Source of the DNA: Shewanella cutis | GTDB lineage: Bacteria > Pseudomonadota > Gammaproteobacteria > Enterobacterales > Shewanellaceae | Direction of reading: 5' to 3' | DNA length: 64,000 nucleotides | NCBI RefSeq assembly: GCF_022410515.1 | Contig: NZ_JACSDI010000008.1 | Location: 124,001-188,000, forward strand | Shown: positions 17,310-25,277 of the stretch, piece by piece | How the letters are laid out: each line of letters starts with the position of its first letter | How positions within the stretch are numbered: position 1 is the stretch's first letter | Program-made: the position numbers and the translations under genes | Notes under the pieces: model-generated | The model's input: only the letters and a program-made list of their open reading frames with translations | What the model was told of the DNA's origin: nothing | The model's database searches: none

Positions 17310-19898
17310 ATGAAAAGACGTGCATTTTTGAAAATGTCGGCCTCATGTGCGGCTGCAGCTACCGTTGTGGGTTGTGGTTCTGATAAAAATCCAGTATTAA
17401 AGCCAGAGGTATCGCCTGAGCAGGTGCCTGAAATATCCAAGCTTTCAGCATGTATAGGTAATTGTTTTCAGACTTGTCCATTAAGAGTTTATAGTCGCAA
17501 TGGCATTATTACACGAATTGAATCTGAAAGCGGTGGTGATATCAAATTTGTGGATAACTGGAGTGTCGATGGTGCTCATCATGAAATTCGCCCTTGTTTA
17601 AAAGGTCGTGCACAAAAACAAAAGGCTTATAGTGCCGATCGTGTAAAATATCCCATGAAGCGTGTTGGACCAAGAGGCAGTGGCCAATATGTCCGCATTA
17701 GTTGGGATGAAGCTATTAATACCGTTGCCCAAGAGTTATCCACTAAGATTGCTACTTATGGTGCACAATCCATTTATTTACCCGTAGCAACCGGAGATTA
17801 TGATTATCAAGTCGATGGCATGTATGCGGCAATGATGTTCTTGCATGAAATAACCAAGAAGAAAATTCCACTTTATATTCCAGAGATGGATTTTACGATG
17901 GAGTTAGATGCATCTGGTTATCTCATGTATCACGATAGTTATTCGGCCGCGCAGATGAAAGATGCGGTAAAGAGCACCTTTGGTTGGGACGATCTGTGGG
18001 GAACGGGGAATACCTTACTCGATGTCAAAAATGGCACCGATTTGATGATTTGTTTTGGTTATAACCCGATGGAAAGTCGGATGGGCGGCGCGGGCTCTGC
18101 TTACGATTACACCAATCTGAAGCGTCAATTTGGATTTAAGACCATTTATATCGAACCGCGTTATACCGATACTATGGTGGTTTGTGATGATCAGTGGGTC
18201 CCTATTCGCCCGGGTACCGATGCTGCGCTTGCTGAAGCAATTGCCTATGTATGGATTGTTGAGATGGATGAAGCGCCGCTGGATATGGCATTTTTGCAAA
18301 GTAAAGTTTATGGCTATGGCGCAGAAGCGGCTTTCGATCATTATCCTGAGTTGCCATTAGCAAAAAGTTATAAGGGGCATATTTTAGGGCTAGATGATGG
18401 CCAAGCTAAAACACCCGAATGGGCAGCTGCAATTACGGGTATTCCTGTCGATACCATTCGAGCACTGGCCAGTGAAATTGCGGCGGCAAAAACACCGTTC
18501 TTTATTCAAGGCTGGGGTATTCAGCGTGCTCAAAATGGTGAAAATGCGGCCCGTTCATTATTTATGTTACCCATTTTGCTGGGTAAGATTGGTGATAAAG
18601 GCACCAATTTCTGCTCTGTACCTGGCGCAAAAACTTACGCCAAGCCGATTGTTGCAGGGATGGAAGCAGACAGTGTCGGTAATAGTGTGGGGTCAGCTGT
18701 CATTAATGGTACCGAATTTACCATTCCTGGCTATAAATGGTTAGAAGGGGTTCAGCGTCCACTGAATTCACGGGATGATGGTTTGCGACACATGCTCGGA
18801 GAAGAGCAGGCAAAGGATCACGATAATATTCTCGAGCTGAAAAATCCGATTAAGTTTATTTTTGGTAATGCCTGTGGTACGACATTAAATCAAACTGCAG
18901 ATATTAATCATACTTTAGATATTCTTAATAATGCACCTGAAGCTCAGGATCTGTTCATTTTAGCGATAGATCATATGTTTTCTCCGAGTGCAAAAATGGC
19001 GGATATCATTTTACCTTGTATTACTAACTTAGAAAATTCCGATATTGTGACAAATAAGTTAGATCATGATTCAGGAATGATGGTGTATTCCTATGTGTTT
19101 GAACGTGCTATTGAACCTATGTATGAAGCCAAAAGTACTTGGGAGATTTGTCGATTATTAGCGGCACGAATGGGGGTTGAGCACTCTTATGCTCGCTTAA
19201 AAACGCAAGATGAATGGGTTAAATGGAGTTTTGAGCATTACGCTAAAAAAGTGCCTAATTTATATAATCCAGAAGATACCTATGAGTCGGTATTAGGCCG
19301 CAGTCCTGTGCGTCGTATTGCCTCTGAAAATCCATTATTTAAAGGATTGCGTGAATTTAAATATGGTGGCGCAACCTTAAATACTCCTTCTAAAAAAATT
19401 GAGGCTTATTCTTTAACATTATTAAATCGCACCCGATTTGAAAAGTTTGAAGAAACAGAGACCAGCTTTATTGGGAAATATATTCCGGCAACTGAAGGCG
19501 CTGAGGATAATGAGTTTGCCGCAGAATATCCGTTCCAGTTGATAAGTTGGCATCATAAGGGGCGGGTGCATTCAACTCATGCTAATTATCCTTGGTTAAA
19601 AGAAGCCAATGATCAAGTGGCGTGGATTAATCCACTTGATGCGCAGCGCTATGGTGTCGTTAACGGCAAAAAAATGACCTTGACCAATCCTCGCGACGCA
19701 AAAATGGTGATCACCGCCAAAGTCACTACGCGAGTCATGCCCGGCGTGATTGCCATGGGGCATGGGGCATGGCATCAACCGGATGCGAATGGGGTCGATC
19801 ATGGTGGCAGTGTCAACGTGCTCGTTAGCCGCAAAGCTAGCCCGACAGCGCGTGGGATCCCCGCCAATACTGCGCGTATCAGAATTGTTCAGGCTTAA
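17310..19898 (+). CDS. dmsA: DMSO reductase-family molybdopterin catalytic subunit, Tat-exported lipoprotein (DmsA-like)
   Basis: An 862-residue Mo-bis-MGD oxidoreductase. It starts with a twin-arginine signal (KRRAFLK) that ends in a lipobox (TVVGC), so the enzyme is probably a lipoprotein, as expected for extracellular Shewanella DMSO reductases. Numbered from the upstream ATG (17301): a C-x3-C-x3-C set at 51, 55 and 59 plus Cys99 can bind the FS0 4Fe-4S cluster, and Ser215 in DSYSAAQ aligns with the Mo-ligand serine of DMSO reductases (YSTAQ in DmsA). The ATG at 17310 is better spaced from AGGGG than that at 17301. The true electron acceptor (DMSO or another oxide) cannot be decided from sequence. 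Confidence 0.9.
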   Translation: MKRRAFLKMSASCAAAATVVGCGSDKNPVLKPEVSPEQVPEISKLSACIGNCFQTCPLRVYSRNGIITRIESESGGDIKFVDNWSVDGAHHEIRPCLKGRAQKQKAYSADRVKYPMKRVGPRGSGQYVRISWDEAINTVAQELSTKIATYGAQSIYLPVATGDYDYQVDGMYAAMMFLHEITKKKIPLYIPEMDFTMELDASGYLMYHDSYSAAQMKDAVKSTFGWDDLWGTGNTLLDVKNGTDLMICFGYNPMESRMGGAGSAYDYTNLKRQFGFKTIYIEPRYTDTMVVCDDQWVPIRPGTDAALAEAIAYVWIVEMDEAPLDMAFLQSKVYGYGAEAAFDHYPELPLAKSYKGHILGLDDGQAKTPEWAAAITGIPVDTIRALASEIAAAKTPFFIQGWGIQRAQNGENAARSLFMLPILLGKIGDKGTNFCSVPGAKTYAKPIVAGMEADSVGNSVGSAVINGTEFTIPGYKWLEGVQRPLNSRDDGLRHMLGEEQAKDHDNILELKNPIKFIFGNACGTTLNQTADINHTLDILNNAPEAQDLFILAIDHMFSPSAKMADIILPCITNLENSDIVTNKLDHDSGMMVYSYVFERAIEPMYEAKSTWEICRLLAARMGVEHSYARLKTQDEWVKWSFEHYAKKVPNLYNPEDTYESVLGRSPVRRIASENPLFKGLREFKYGGATLNTPSKKIEAYSLTLLNRTRFEKFEETETSFIGKYIPATEGAEDNEFAAEYPFQLISWHHKGRVHSTHANYPWLKEANDQVAWINPLDAQRYGVVNGKKMTLTNPRDAKMVITAKVTTRVMPGVIAMGHGAWHQPDANGVDHGGSVNVLVSRKASPTARGIPANTARIRIVQA

Positions 19899-19916
19899 TT
19901 GAGAGAGATATTGATC

Positions 19917-20534
19917 ATGCAAGAACCAACCCAATACGGTTTTTATGTCGATACCACTAAGTGCAGTGGTTGCAAAACGTGTCAAGTGGCCTGTAAGGAT
20001 CGCAGTGATATCGAGGTCGGTAAACAATGGCGCCGCACCTATGAATATTGCGGTGGCAGTTGGACGGAAGGAGAGCAAGGCACTTATCATCAGGATGTTT
20101 TTGCCTATTATATTTCAATAAGTTGTAACCATTGCAGCAATCCAGTGTGTGTTAAAGCTTGCCCTACGGGAGCGATGTATAAAGAGCGCAGCACTGGCTT
20201 AGTGAAAGTGAATCAAGATTTGTGTATTGGGTGCGAAAGCTGTGCTCGCGCTTGTCCTTATGATGCGCCGCAGATCGATCCACAGCGTAAAGTGATGACT
20301 AAGTGTGATGGTTGCAGCGACCGTGTTGCTAAGGGCCTCAAACCAAGCTGTGTGATGTCCTGCCCGCAGCGCGCCTTAGATTTTGCATTAATTGATGAGT
20401 TAAAGCAGCAGTATGGCAACGATAGCGATATATCAGGTTTGCCATCATCTTCTATTACTCACCCAAATTTAGTATTAAAAGTGCATGCTAAATCGGGGCA
20501 GCGTGGTGACATTATTAACATCACGGAAGTGTAA
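19917..20534 (+). CDS. dmsB: DmsB-like iron-sulfur subunit with four 4Fe-4S clusters
   Basis: A 205-residue ferredoxin-type subunit, the same length as E. coli DmsB. Four Cys groups are visible: CSGCKTCQVAC, CNHCSNPVCVKACP, CIGCESCARACPY and CDGC followed by CVMSCP. There is no signal peptide, as expected for a subunit carried by the partner's Tat signal. The ATG at 19917 was chosen over an in-frame TTG at 19899 because of the GAGAG upstream and the length match. No DmsC-type membrane anchor follows, in keeping with an outer-surface enzyme fed by the porin-cytochrome module. Confidence 0.92.
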   Translation: MQEPTQYGFYVDTTKCSGCKTCQVACKDRSDIEVGKQWRRTYEYCGGSWTEGEQGTYHQDVFAYYISISCNHCSNPVCVKACPTGAMYKERSTGLVKVNQDLCIGCESCARACPYDAPQIDPQRKVMTKCDGCSDRVAKGLKPSCVMSCPQRALDFALIDELKQQYGNDSDISGLPSSSITHPNLVLKVHAKSGQRGDIINITEV

Positions 20535-20547
20535 TAATTGTAAAAAA

Positions 20548-20575
20548 ATGGATAGCGCTAAAGCCCGCTATCCAT
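20548..20575 (+). terminator. Terminator-like hairpin after the dms-like operon
   Basis: A perfect 10-bp inverted repeat (ATGGATAGCG and its complement) with an 8-base loop lies 14 bases past the Fe-S subunit stop. The following tract is only weakly T-rich, so termination may be partial. Confidence 0.55.
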
Positions 20576-20829
20576 ATTAACTCAGTAAAACTTTTATAAT
20601 GTGTTTAACACAAAATTTTTATCAACTTATATAGAGTAGAATTATTTAATTCGCTTTTTATTTTTAATGAAACTTAACTGTGATGTGTCTTTTATTGTTT
20701 GCACAATATGATTGTTAGCACAAGTCACGTATCAAATTAGTAGCTATATTATAGCCGCTATATGACGATCTAATTAAAGAATCAGTTTTATAAAAATACC
20801 AACTCACTACCTTAAATAGGATGGATTTG
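20576..20829 (+). promoter_or_regulatory. Upstream region of the propeller-like lipoprotein gene
   Basis: An AT-rich region between the hairpin and the lipoprotein ATG. At 20715-20728 it reads TTAGC-ACAA-GTCAC, an imperfect version of the dyad before the regulator gene, and the sequence AGTCACGTAT (20723-20732) is found again exactly at 23731-23740. This suggests a shared regulator, probably the Crp/Fnr-type protein at 22947-23660. No firm -10/-35 assignment was possible. Confidence 0.4.
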
Positions 20830-22851
20830 ATGAAAGTATCTAAAATAGCCAACTTAGTTGGATTAGCCGTAATTAGTACGACGTTAATCGCATGTTCTAA
20901 TAATGATGATAAAAAGCCAACTTCACCGCTGGAAACTAATTATAAATATGCGAGAACCACCATCGCTCCGGTAGATGAGATTTATTATGGTCGAGCGCAT
21001 GTGAAGAATGAATTTGCGCCCTATAAAGGATTAACAGATGAAGATGCTGCAAATGATCTGTTGCCTGCAAAGGCTCGTCGTAATGCCGCTTACGCATGGG
21101 GAGTCGCAGAATATGGTAATGAGGTGTGGTTTGGTAGCCTAAATAACGGCTGGTGCGGCTGGATGATGAAGCATCTTAAGCTGCCTATCTATAGCACGGC
21201 ATTTGATTCAGAGATTCAAGCCTGTAACTTAGTTGATATTAGCCGCCCTGGGCAGCTATATATTTATGATGTGGCTAAAGGAAAAACAGAGGTCATTGAT
21301 CCAAGCAAATTTAATAATGCAGCAGGCCAAAATTACGCTCACGATATTGCAACAGGCCCGACGGCCATAAAAGATGGCCAATATGTGGGTGAGGAAACTA
21401 AAACCTACGGTTTCCGCTCTGCAGGTCAGTTTGATGGCATCGTGTTTTTTGTCGGTCACGCCAATTTAAGTCAAGATGCCGAAAGTGATGCCGCTGAAGG
21501 CTTTTTACGGTTATTTGCCTTTAACGCAGAAACGCGTACCTATTTAGGTAAGGCGGATTTCCCTTATGATTCAGTTCGTCGTATGACAATTCTTAAACAC
21601 CCTGATGGTAGTCAGGCCTTGTATACCTTTATGGGGCCAGACACTTCATTAGGTCAAGCTGGGACAGCTGGCACCGTGGGATTACGCTGGGTGGGGACCA
21701 AAGAAGCACCATTAACCGGTGGCGATCTACATGGTTTTGAAGTGGTCACAACAGCAGATTTTAACTATGAAGGCTTACCGGGTGAATTTGTGCAAACACC
21801 CGATGAAAAGGGCAGTTCACGATTAGTGGTCACAACCTGGGCTCATCCTAAACTGGGTAAGGTTGAAGGTTATCAAGGTGGCAGAATGTTGGCATCTAAC
21901 CCCATGCCACAGAATGGTTTTAGTAAGGCAGACCCCATTAACTTTGAGATGATTTTCTCAACTGATGATTATGAAGTGGATGCAAACATTGCTAAAGGTT
22001 ACGAAATGGGCGCAATGACTATGCATAATGGTTATCTCTATTTCGGCACTATGCATGTGGGTCACTCCGGTGGTTATGATAAGGTCAAGCAAGCCTTCCC
22101 TGATGCCTTCCCCACCGTTGGCGATGGTGAATTCTCTAAAACAGAGCAAGAATTATCGATTAATTCATGGAGAGCCTCCTCTTTATTTAGAATGAAGATG
22201 GATAAGTTTTTGACTCCTGAGCAGTTTAAGCCTGAGTTGCTTTATGGCTATGACAAAATGTGGACCTTTGATGGTAATGTGTGGGCCGAAAAACCGAATA
22301 AACTGGGTTTAAGCCCTAAATTTGGCCCAGCAGGTTGGGGTGAGCCGTTAAACGTCTATGCTTGGACGGCAGTGACTCACAATGACAAAGTGTATTTTGG
22401 TAGTTTTGATTTAGGCAGTGGGATCCGCGATTATTATGATCTCGTCCGTGGCGTACAAACTCCACAAGCCGATGAACGTATGCAAGGATTAGAAACTAAG
22501 CAGCCCGATGTATTCTGTATGGCGCCTAATACCTGTATTGGTGTAGATATGATTGTTTCAGGCAAGTCTTGGTTTGATGTTGCGGTTAATAATCCGATGT
22601 TTTATATCTATGAATGGGCAATGAAGCAGCCTGGGGCGGCGAATAAATCTGGAGCTGATCTTATCGTGTTTGAAGATTTAGACAATCCTGCCAAAGTGAT
22701 CACTTATAATGGTTTTGGTAACAGTGGTAATAATGGTATCCGTAATGCCTCTATTATCGATGGTGAACTGTATTTTGGCACCTCAACCTATTCGAATTTG
22801 GGCAGCAATTCCGGATTTGAATTTTATAAAGTGACCGAAGAGCAAAAGTAA
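20830..22851 (+). CDS. Uncharacterised secreted lipoprotein with propeller-like repeats
   Basis: A 673-residue lipoprotein: signal peptide with lipobox LIAC (Cys22) followed by Ser-Asn-Asn, not the Asp inner-membrane retention signal. A recurring strand motif of the form x-h-Y/W-F-G-S/T appears at least four times (NEVWFGSLNNG, GYLYFGTMHVG, DKVYFGSFDLG, GELYFGTSTYS), suggesting a beta-propeller. Five Cys are present after the lipobox region but no CXXCH, so it is not a cytochrome. I do not recognise the family. It lies between the dms-like operon and its likely regulator, with a similar upstream half-site, so it may act with the extracellular reductase at the cell surface. The ATG at 20830 has AGGA at good spacing; 20821 is the alternative. 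Confidence 0.7.
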   Translation: MKVSKIANLVGLAVISTTLIACSNNDDKKPTSPLETNYKYARTTIAPVDEIYYGRAHVKNEFAPYKGLTDEDAANDLLPAKARRNAAYAWGVAEYGNEVWFGSLNNGWCGWMMKHLKLPIYSTAFDSEIQACNLVDISRPGQLYIYDVAKGKTEVIDPSKFNNAAGQNYAHDIATGPTAIKDGQYVGEETKTYGFRSAGQFDGIVFFVGHANLSQDAESDAAEGFLRLFAFNAETRTYLGKADFPYDSVRRMTILKHPDGSQALYTFMGPDTSLGQAGTAGTVGLRWVGTKEAPLTGGDLHGFEVVTTADFNYEGLPGEFVQTPDEKGSSRLVVTTWAHPKLGKVEGYQGGRMLASNPMPQNGFSKADPINFEMIFSTDDYEVDANIAKGYEMGAMTMHNGYLYFGTMHVGHSGGYDKVKQAFPDAFPTVGDGEFSKTEQELSINSWRASSLFRMKMDKFLTPEQFKPELLYGYDKMWTFDGNVWAEKPNKLGLSPKFGPAGWGEPLNVYAWTAVTHNDKVYFGSFDLGSGIRDYYDLVRGVQTPQADERMQGLETKQPDVFCMAPNTCIGVDMIVSGKSWFDVAVNNPMFYIYEWAMKQPGAANKSGADLIVFEDLDNPAKVITYNGFGNSGNNGIRNASIIDGELYFGTSTYSNLGSNSGFEFYKVTEEQK

Positions 22852-22870
22852 TTAATAAAAATTAACACCC

Positions 22871-22906
22871 AAAATGGCCAAGCAACGTTGTTGCTTAGCC
22901 ATTTTT
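22871..22906. terminator. Bidirectional terminator between convergent genes
   Basis: A 16-bp near-perfect inverted repeat (AAAATGGCCAAGCAAC at 22871-22886, right arm 22890-22905, one mismatch) with a 3-base loop ends in a run of T on the plus strand and starts with A's, so it can serve the lipoprotein gene and the convergent regulator gene. Confidence 0.85.
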
Positions 22907-22946
22907 TATACCTATCAGCGGTATAAATTTTTTTTTGAGTGAGTAA

Positions 22947-23660
22947 TTAGAAACCTTTGAGCTTTTCTGTAAAGTATGACGAGATATCAATTGATAGCTC
23001 TGCTTTTAAGGCTGCAATACTTAAAAGAGTAATTTTTTTATACTCCGTTTTTATGATGCCTTTATGTTCTAAATCATGAATAAAGCCACTGTAGAACTGC
23101 CTAGTCACCCCAACGTGATTACACATAATTTGTTGACCAACAGAATAGCTTGGTTCTTTATTTTTGACATCTACGGAGAACATTAAAATCATCGTGATGA
23201 TAATATAGTCTCTTTTGCTCAGTAATGGGCGTAAATAACCGAGTTCAGTCATAAACAGCAGTTCTTGCATAAAAACATGGAGCAGAGCTTGTTTAAGTTG
23301 CCAGTTACTATCGAGCACTTGTTTCAATAGCGAGGGATTCCAGTAGATGATCGATGCATCTTCTAGACAGATGTAGTCGCAACGACTGACATCGATAAAA
23401 TCAGGGAAAGAGGTAAAGACAAAAGTATTATTCGTTTTGTTTGATGAAATTATTTCAAGTCCTTCACCAAAATTATGGCGAGTGATCATTGTGCCGCTGG
23501 CAAGATAACAAATACCCTTTGAGCTTCCTGTGGCACAAAACACATCACCCTCATTCAGTTTTTTGATCTGAATAGCATTTAATAAAATGGATAATTCATG
23601 TTCGGTCGCGCCAAAATAGGTCAACTTCTCGGTTAAGTCATGTTTTGCCTTAATGATCAC
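22947..23660 (-). CDS. Crp/Fnr-family transcriptional regulator (divergent member)
   Basis: A 237-residue protein with the family plan: N-terminal cyclic-nucleotide-binding-like beta-roll (about 20-120, GDVFCATGSSKGICYLASGTM), a dimerisation helix (about 125-160) and a C-terminal winged helix (about 170-232, VGQQIMCNHVGVTRQFYSGFI as the helix-turn-helix). It lacks the N-terminal Cys cluster of FNR, so it is not an obvious oxygen sensor; the ligand is unknown. It ends at the lipoprotein terminator and its upstream region carries TTGAC-TCTA-GTCAC, like the dms-like promoter, which suggests that it controls that locus and itself. Confidence 0.8.
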   Translation of the reverse strand: MIIKAKHDLTEKLTYFGATEHELSILLNAIQIKKLNEGDVFCATGSSKGICYLASGTMITRHNFGEGLEIISSNKTNNTFVFTSFPDFIDVSRCDYICLEDASIIYWNPSLLKQVLDSNWQLKQALLHVFMQELLFMTELGYLRPLLSKRDYIIITMILMFSVDVKNKEPSYSVGQQIMCNHVGVTRQFYSGFIHDLEHKGIIKTEYKKITLLSIAALKAELSIDISSYFTEKLKGF

Positions 23661-23722
23661 GTTTTTCTCTATTATAAGTGCTTATAAATGCGGCTATTAT
23701 ACATGGGGTTTGAAATAATAGA

Positions 23723-23736
23723 TTGACTCTAGTCAC
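23723..23736. promoter_or_regulatory. TGAC-N4-GTCA dyad, putative Crp/Fnr-family operator
   Basis: TTGAC-TCTA-GTCAC is an inverted pair of half-sites with 4-base spacing, as in FNR-type sites (TTGAT-N4-ATCAA). It lies in the 227-base gap between the regulator gene (leftward from 23660) and the YkgJ-type gene (rightward). The same arrangement occurs at 13020-13033. Function is inferred. Confidence 0.5.
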
Positions 23737-23887
23737 GTATTCCAAACTGGTTGACCATAGCTGCTAGTCGCTGTTGTCTTAATCAGTATAATCAGTTCTA
23801 TATTATTTCTTGTTATCAACTGTATTTATAAATGGTTTACTTTGCTTCTTTTTTTTGCCTGTTATAATTTAGGCTCATTAATGTCTA

Positions 23888-24307
23888 ATGTTGGATTTTA
23901 GAGTGTCAAATCGTACTAAAAATAATGTGTTGGTTTTTAATATCGATGACTTATCGACTTGGCAAAAATACCGTAAAGGCTTGTGTGATACCTGTTACGC
24001 CACCTGTTGTACACTCCCCGTTGAAGTGACCGTGAGTGACTTAGTCCGCATGACTTTAGTGGATGAGTTTGAAGCCGAAGGTGACCTTAAAGCCATCGCC
24101 AAACGCTTGCAAAAAGCACGCATTATCGACAACTTTAACCATAAAACGGCGATATTTACCCTTGCACGTATGGCGAATGATGATTGCCTGTATTTAGACA
24201 GTAAAACCCGCCGCTGCACTATTTACTTCCAACGCCCTGAGACTTGCCGCAATCATCCACAAATTGGTCCTAAGGCGAATTACTGCCCTTATCGTCCCCG
24301 TGGGTAA
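23888..24307 (+). CDS. YkgJ-family cysteine-cluster protein
   Basis: A 139-residue protein with the YkgJ/CxxCxxCC zinc- or iron-cluster pattern: CDTCYATCCTLPVEVT near the start, then CLYLDSKTRRCTIYFQRPETCRNHP and a final Cys in YCPYRPRG. The family (UPF0153) is widespread and of unknown biochemical role. A GTG at 23903 (giving MSNRTKN) is an alternative start that is closer to the usual family N-terminus. The 3' end overlaps the convergent solute-binding gene by 38 bases. Confidence 0.85.
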   Translation: MLDFRVSNRTKNNVLVFNIDDLSTWQKYRKGLCDTCYATCCTLPVEVTVSDLVRMTLVDEFEAEGDLKAIAKRLQKARIIDNFNHKTAIFTLARMANDDCLYLDSKTRRCTIYFQRPETCRNHPQIGPKANYCPYRPRG

Positions 24308-25106
24308 GTTTTTGGATATGGAATTGGTATAGAGCATTTAGCTCATGATGATCCTGCATTTCTGTTACCCGCTTATTAAACTCGCGAGCAATCAGATCTT
24401 TATGGGCTGAACGTTTAGAGATCAGCATATAAAAAGGTTCCTGTTGGGTATGGGGAGAAACCTGTGACGCTAAGGTTTTAGGGAGTTCAGCGACCTGCGC
24501 TAAGGCTAGGGTGCCCGCCAAAACCTCTTTGCGGGCGAGAAAGAATTTACATCTTCGTTTTAATAGCATTTCGGGTAAATGCCTTAGGGAATTAATTGCG
24601 CTGATAGGCGTATCTTTACGCCAACCAAAATTATGGTAGTTGAATCCTTTAACGCCGCAAACCGTGCCAAAGTTAGCTAACTGATTGATATCATCGATAT
24701 GAAATTGCGGGTCCAGTTCAGCTTTTAAATAAAAATAACTCGGTGTGAGGTAATAATAAGCAACAGATGGGATATAATCAGTCGCCCTTTGTCGGTTGAG
24801 CGATGCGCTCATCGCGGCATCTATGCTGCCATTTTGAACGTCTTTTAAACAGCGGAGCCAAGGCAAAGCCAGTACTTCATAATCAATTCCAATGGGGTTA
24901 AAGGTACGTTCTAGCAGGTCAATATCGTAGCCGCTAAGCGTGGAAGTCTTAATGCCATCTTGTCGAACAAAGTAATTAAATGGTGGATATTCAGTCTCTT
25001 CGACACAAAAGCGTAACCTAAATGGGGAAAGCTCATCTGCGCCATGGGCAACAGCCGAGAGCAGAATCACGCATAGTAGGGCGATTAGCGGATATAATAA
25101 ACGCAT
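24270..25106 (-). CDS. Periplasmic solute-binding-like protein (SBP family 3)
   Basis: A 278-residue secreted protein. The signal peptide is LLYPLIALLCVILLSAVAHG with cleavage before ADE. The mature part begins like a family-3 solute-binding protein (LRFCVEETEYPPFNYF, then GYDIDLLERTF and a MSASLNRQR element). No ABC permease or ATPase is next to it, so it may be a stand-alone sensor-like or orphan binding protein. The ATG at 25106 was preferred over a TTG at 25148 because it begins the signal peptide. Ligand unknown. Confidence 0.75.
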   Translation of the reverse strand: MRLLYPLIALLCVILLSAVAHGADELSPFRLRFCVEETEYPPFNYFVRQDGIKTSTLSGYDIDLLERTFNPIGIDYEVLALPWLRCLKDVQNGSIDAAMSASLNRQRATDYIPSVAYYYLTPSYFYLKAELDPQFHIDDINQLANFGTVCGVKGFNYHNFGWRKDTPISAINSLRHLPEMLLKRRCKFFLARKEVLAGTLALAQVAELPKTLASQVSPHTQQEPFYMLISKRSAHKDLIAREFNKRVTEMQDHHELNALYQFHIQKLTHGDDKGSNSP

Positions 25107-25277
25107 CTTACACTTTAAGCGCTGTGGCAATTTTTTAAAGTGTAGCAAAGGGTTCTTCGCCTCACTGGCTCTTTATCGCCACATCTCAGCCCTGCGCTCG
25201 AGCAATATTCAACTAACACGCGAAAATCACTGCGCGGGTTGGTGCAAGTAAGTCAAGTGTGAAACAAAAGGTGTTAC

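Noticed and set aside
20830..22851. Possible multiheme cytochrome next to the reductase operon
   Set aside because: No CXXCH motif is present in the protein; its Cys are isolated.
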